Shown here piece by piece: positions 13,412-13,843 of a stretch of 13,843 nucleotides of DNA. Under the pieces are notes generated by a model. That model did no database searches. It saw nothing but the letters and a program-made list of their open reading frames with translations, and was not told the DNA's origin. Source of the stretch: Dehalococcoidia bacterium (lineage in GTDB: Bacteria > Chloroflexota > Dehalococcoidia > Dehalococcoidales > UBA1222). Every line of letters begins with the position of its first letter. The first letter of the stretch is position 1. Where the stretch lies: assembly GCA_009783135.1 (NCBI GenBank), contig WRHS01000035.1, positions 1 through 13,843 of the forward strand. The letters run 5' to 3'. The position numbers and the translations under genes were made by a program.

Positions 13412-13843
13412 GGCTGCCCCTCTTTCCAATGCTCCAGCGTGACCAGCTGTTTGCGCAGGAATGCCGCCATCTCCTCCGGCGTTCCCCAGCTCCAGCGCGG
13501 GACGACGTCGCTGACGACCTCCTCCATGTCGTGGTATTTGTGCGCGCCGTCGATGTAGCACCATTTGCAGAACTGCTCGTTCACCGCGCCGTCGGCCTCC
13601 CGGCTGTAGCTGCCACCGTCCAGCGGCGAGCCGCAGACCTGGCAGGTCGTGTTCTGCGGCTGGTCCAGCAGCGCGTTGATGGACACGCCGAAGATCTTCG
13701 AGATCAGCTTGAGGGTTTCGGTGTTGGGCACGGTCTTGCCGCTTTCCCAGCGGGATACCGCCTGCCGTGTGACAAACAGCTTCTCGGCCATTTCCTCCTG
13801 GGACAGGCCGTGTTTTTCGCGCAGCTCCTTGAGTACTTTTTTG
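13408..13843 (-). CDS. XRE-family regulator with C-terminal zinc ribbon (5' end missing)
   Basis: The frame is open to the window edge (in-frame from base 13,842), so the true start is outside; GLSQEEMAEKLFVTRQAVSRWE continues the helix-turn-helix upstream of the internal ATG at 13791, which should not be taken as the start. After the Cro/C1-type HTH (through SINALLDQ) comes a ribbon with TCQVCGSPLDGG, DGAVNEQ and FCKWCYIDGAH: two CxxC pairs in the arrangement of the putative zinc-ribbon family PF12674 (named from memory). The genomic span of the ribbon is about 13,545-13,645. The stop overlaps the GyrI-like start by four bases. It likely binds DNA and senses a signal through the coupled partner. 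The regulated genes are not identifiable. Confidence 0.88.
   Translation of the reverse strand, partial: KKVLKELREKHGLSQEEMAEKLFVTRQAVSRWESGKTVPNTETLKLISKIFGVSINALLDQPQNTTCQVCGSPLDGGSYSREADGAVNEQFCKWCYIDGAHKYHDMEEVVSDVVPRWSWGTPEEMAAFLRKQLVTLEHWKEGQP

Noticed and set aside
1..13843. CRISPR arrays, tRNA or rRNA genes, insertion sequences
   Set aside because: No direct repeats with regular spacers, no cloverleaf or rRNA motif, and no transposase or terminal inverted repeats were found on either strand by reading.

Overview
The window reads as bacterial chromosome made of two parts that look unlike each other. The left part (about 1-10,930) holds housekeeping and one-carbon metabolism genes of ordinary base composition. 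The right part (about 11,066 to the end) holds a transporter and sensor-regulator genes that are clearly richer in G and C. For example, 44 of the 60 bases at 12,661-12,720 and 41 of 60 at 11,281-11,340 are G or C, against 30 of 60 at 10,441-10,500 and 20 of 60 at 2,101-2,160. The left genes (two-domain-free MetE core, archaeal-type PGI/PMI isomerase, short AhcY) suggest an anaerobic bacterium, perhaps a Chloroflexota/Dehalococcoidia relative. The right genes resemble those of high-GC Clostridia. Both taxonomic guesses are from memory of families and are weak.

Layout. At 1-827 the plus strand carries the end of rplM and all of rpsI, closed by a strong hairpin terminator at 859-890. Facing them, a long minus-strand cluster runs from 10,926 down to 984: a core methionine synthase, a 212-residue protein of unknown function, an APH-like/P-loop kinase fusion, ahcY, metK, a phosphohexomutase, a PGI/PMI isomerase and a membrane-anchored PstS-like protein. 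From the unknown gene onward the spacing is tight (gaps of 2, -11, 12, 71, -1 and 8 bases), so these are probably one transcript. Methionine synthase, MetK and AhcY together make the activated methyl cycle (homocysteine to methionine to SAM to SAH and back), lacking only the methyl transfer steps. The two sugar enzymes interconvert fructose-6-P with mannose-6-P or glucose-6-P and then make the 1-phosphate.

The right part is also on the minus strand: a partial XRE regulator with a C-terminal zinc ribbon, overlapped by a GyrI-like effector-binding protein, then an AraC regulator with its own GyrI-like domain, then an unlisted-size small gene (33 codons) with a near-consensus promoter, a ribosome binding site and a terminator, then a GPR1/FUN34/YaaH transporter. 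The small gene and its position between promoter, terminator and transporter are the most novel-looking observations. The junction between the two parts (about 10,927-11,065) is AT-rich and needs checking as either an island boundary or an assembly join.
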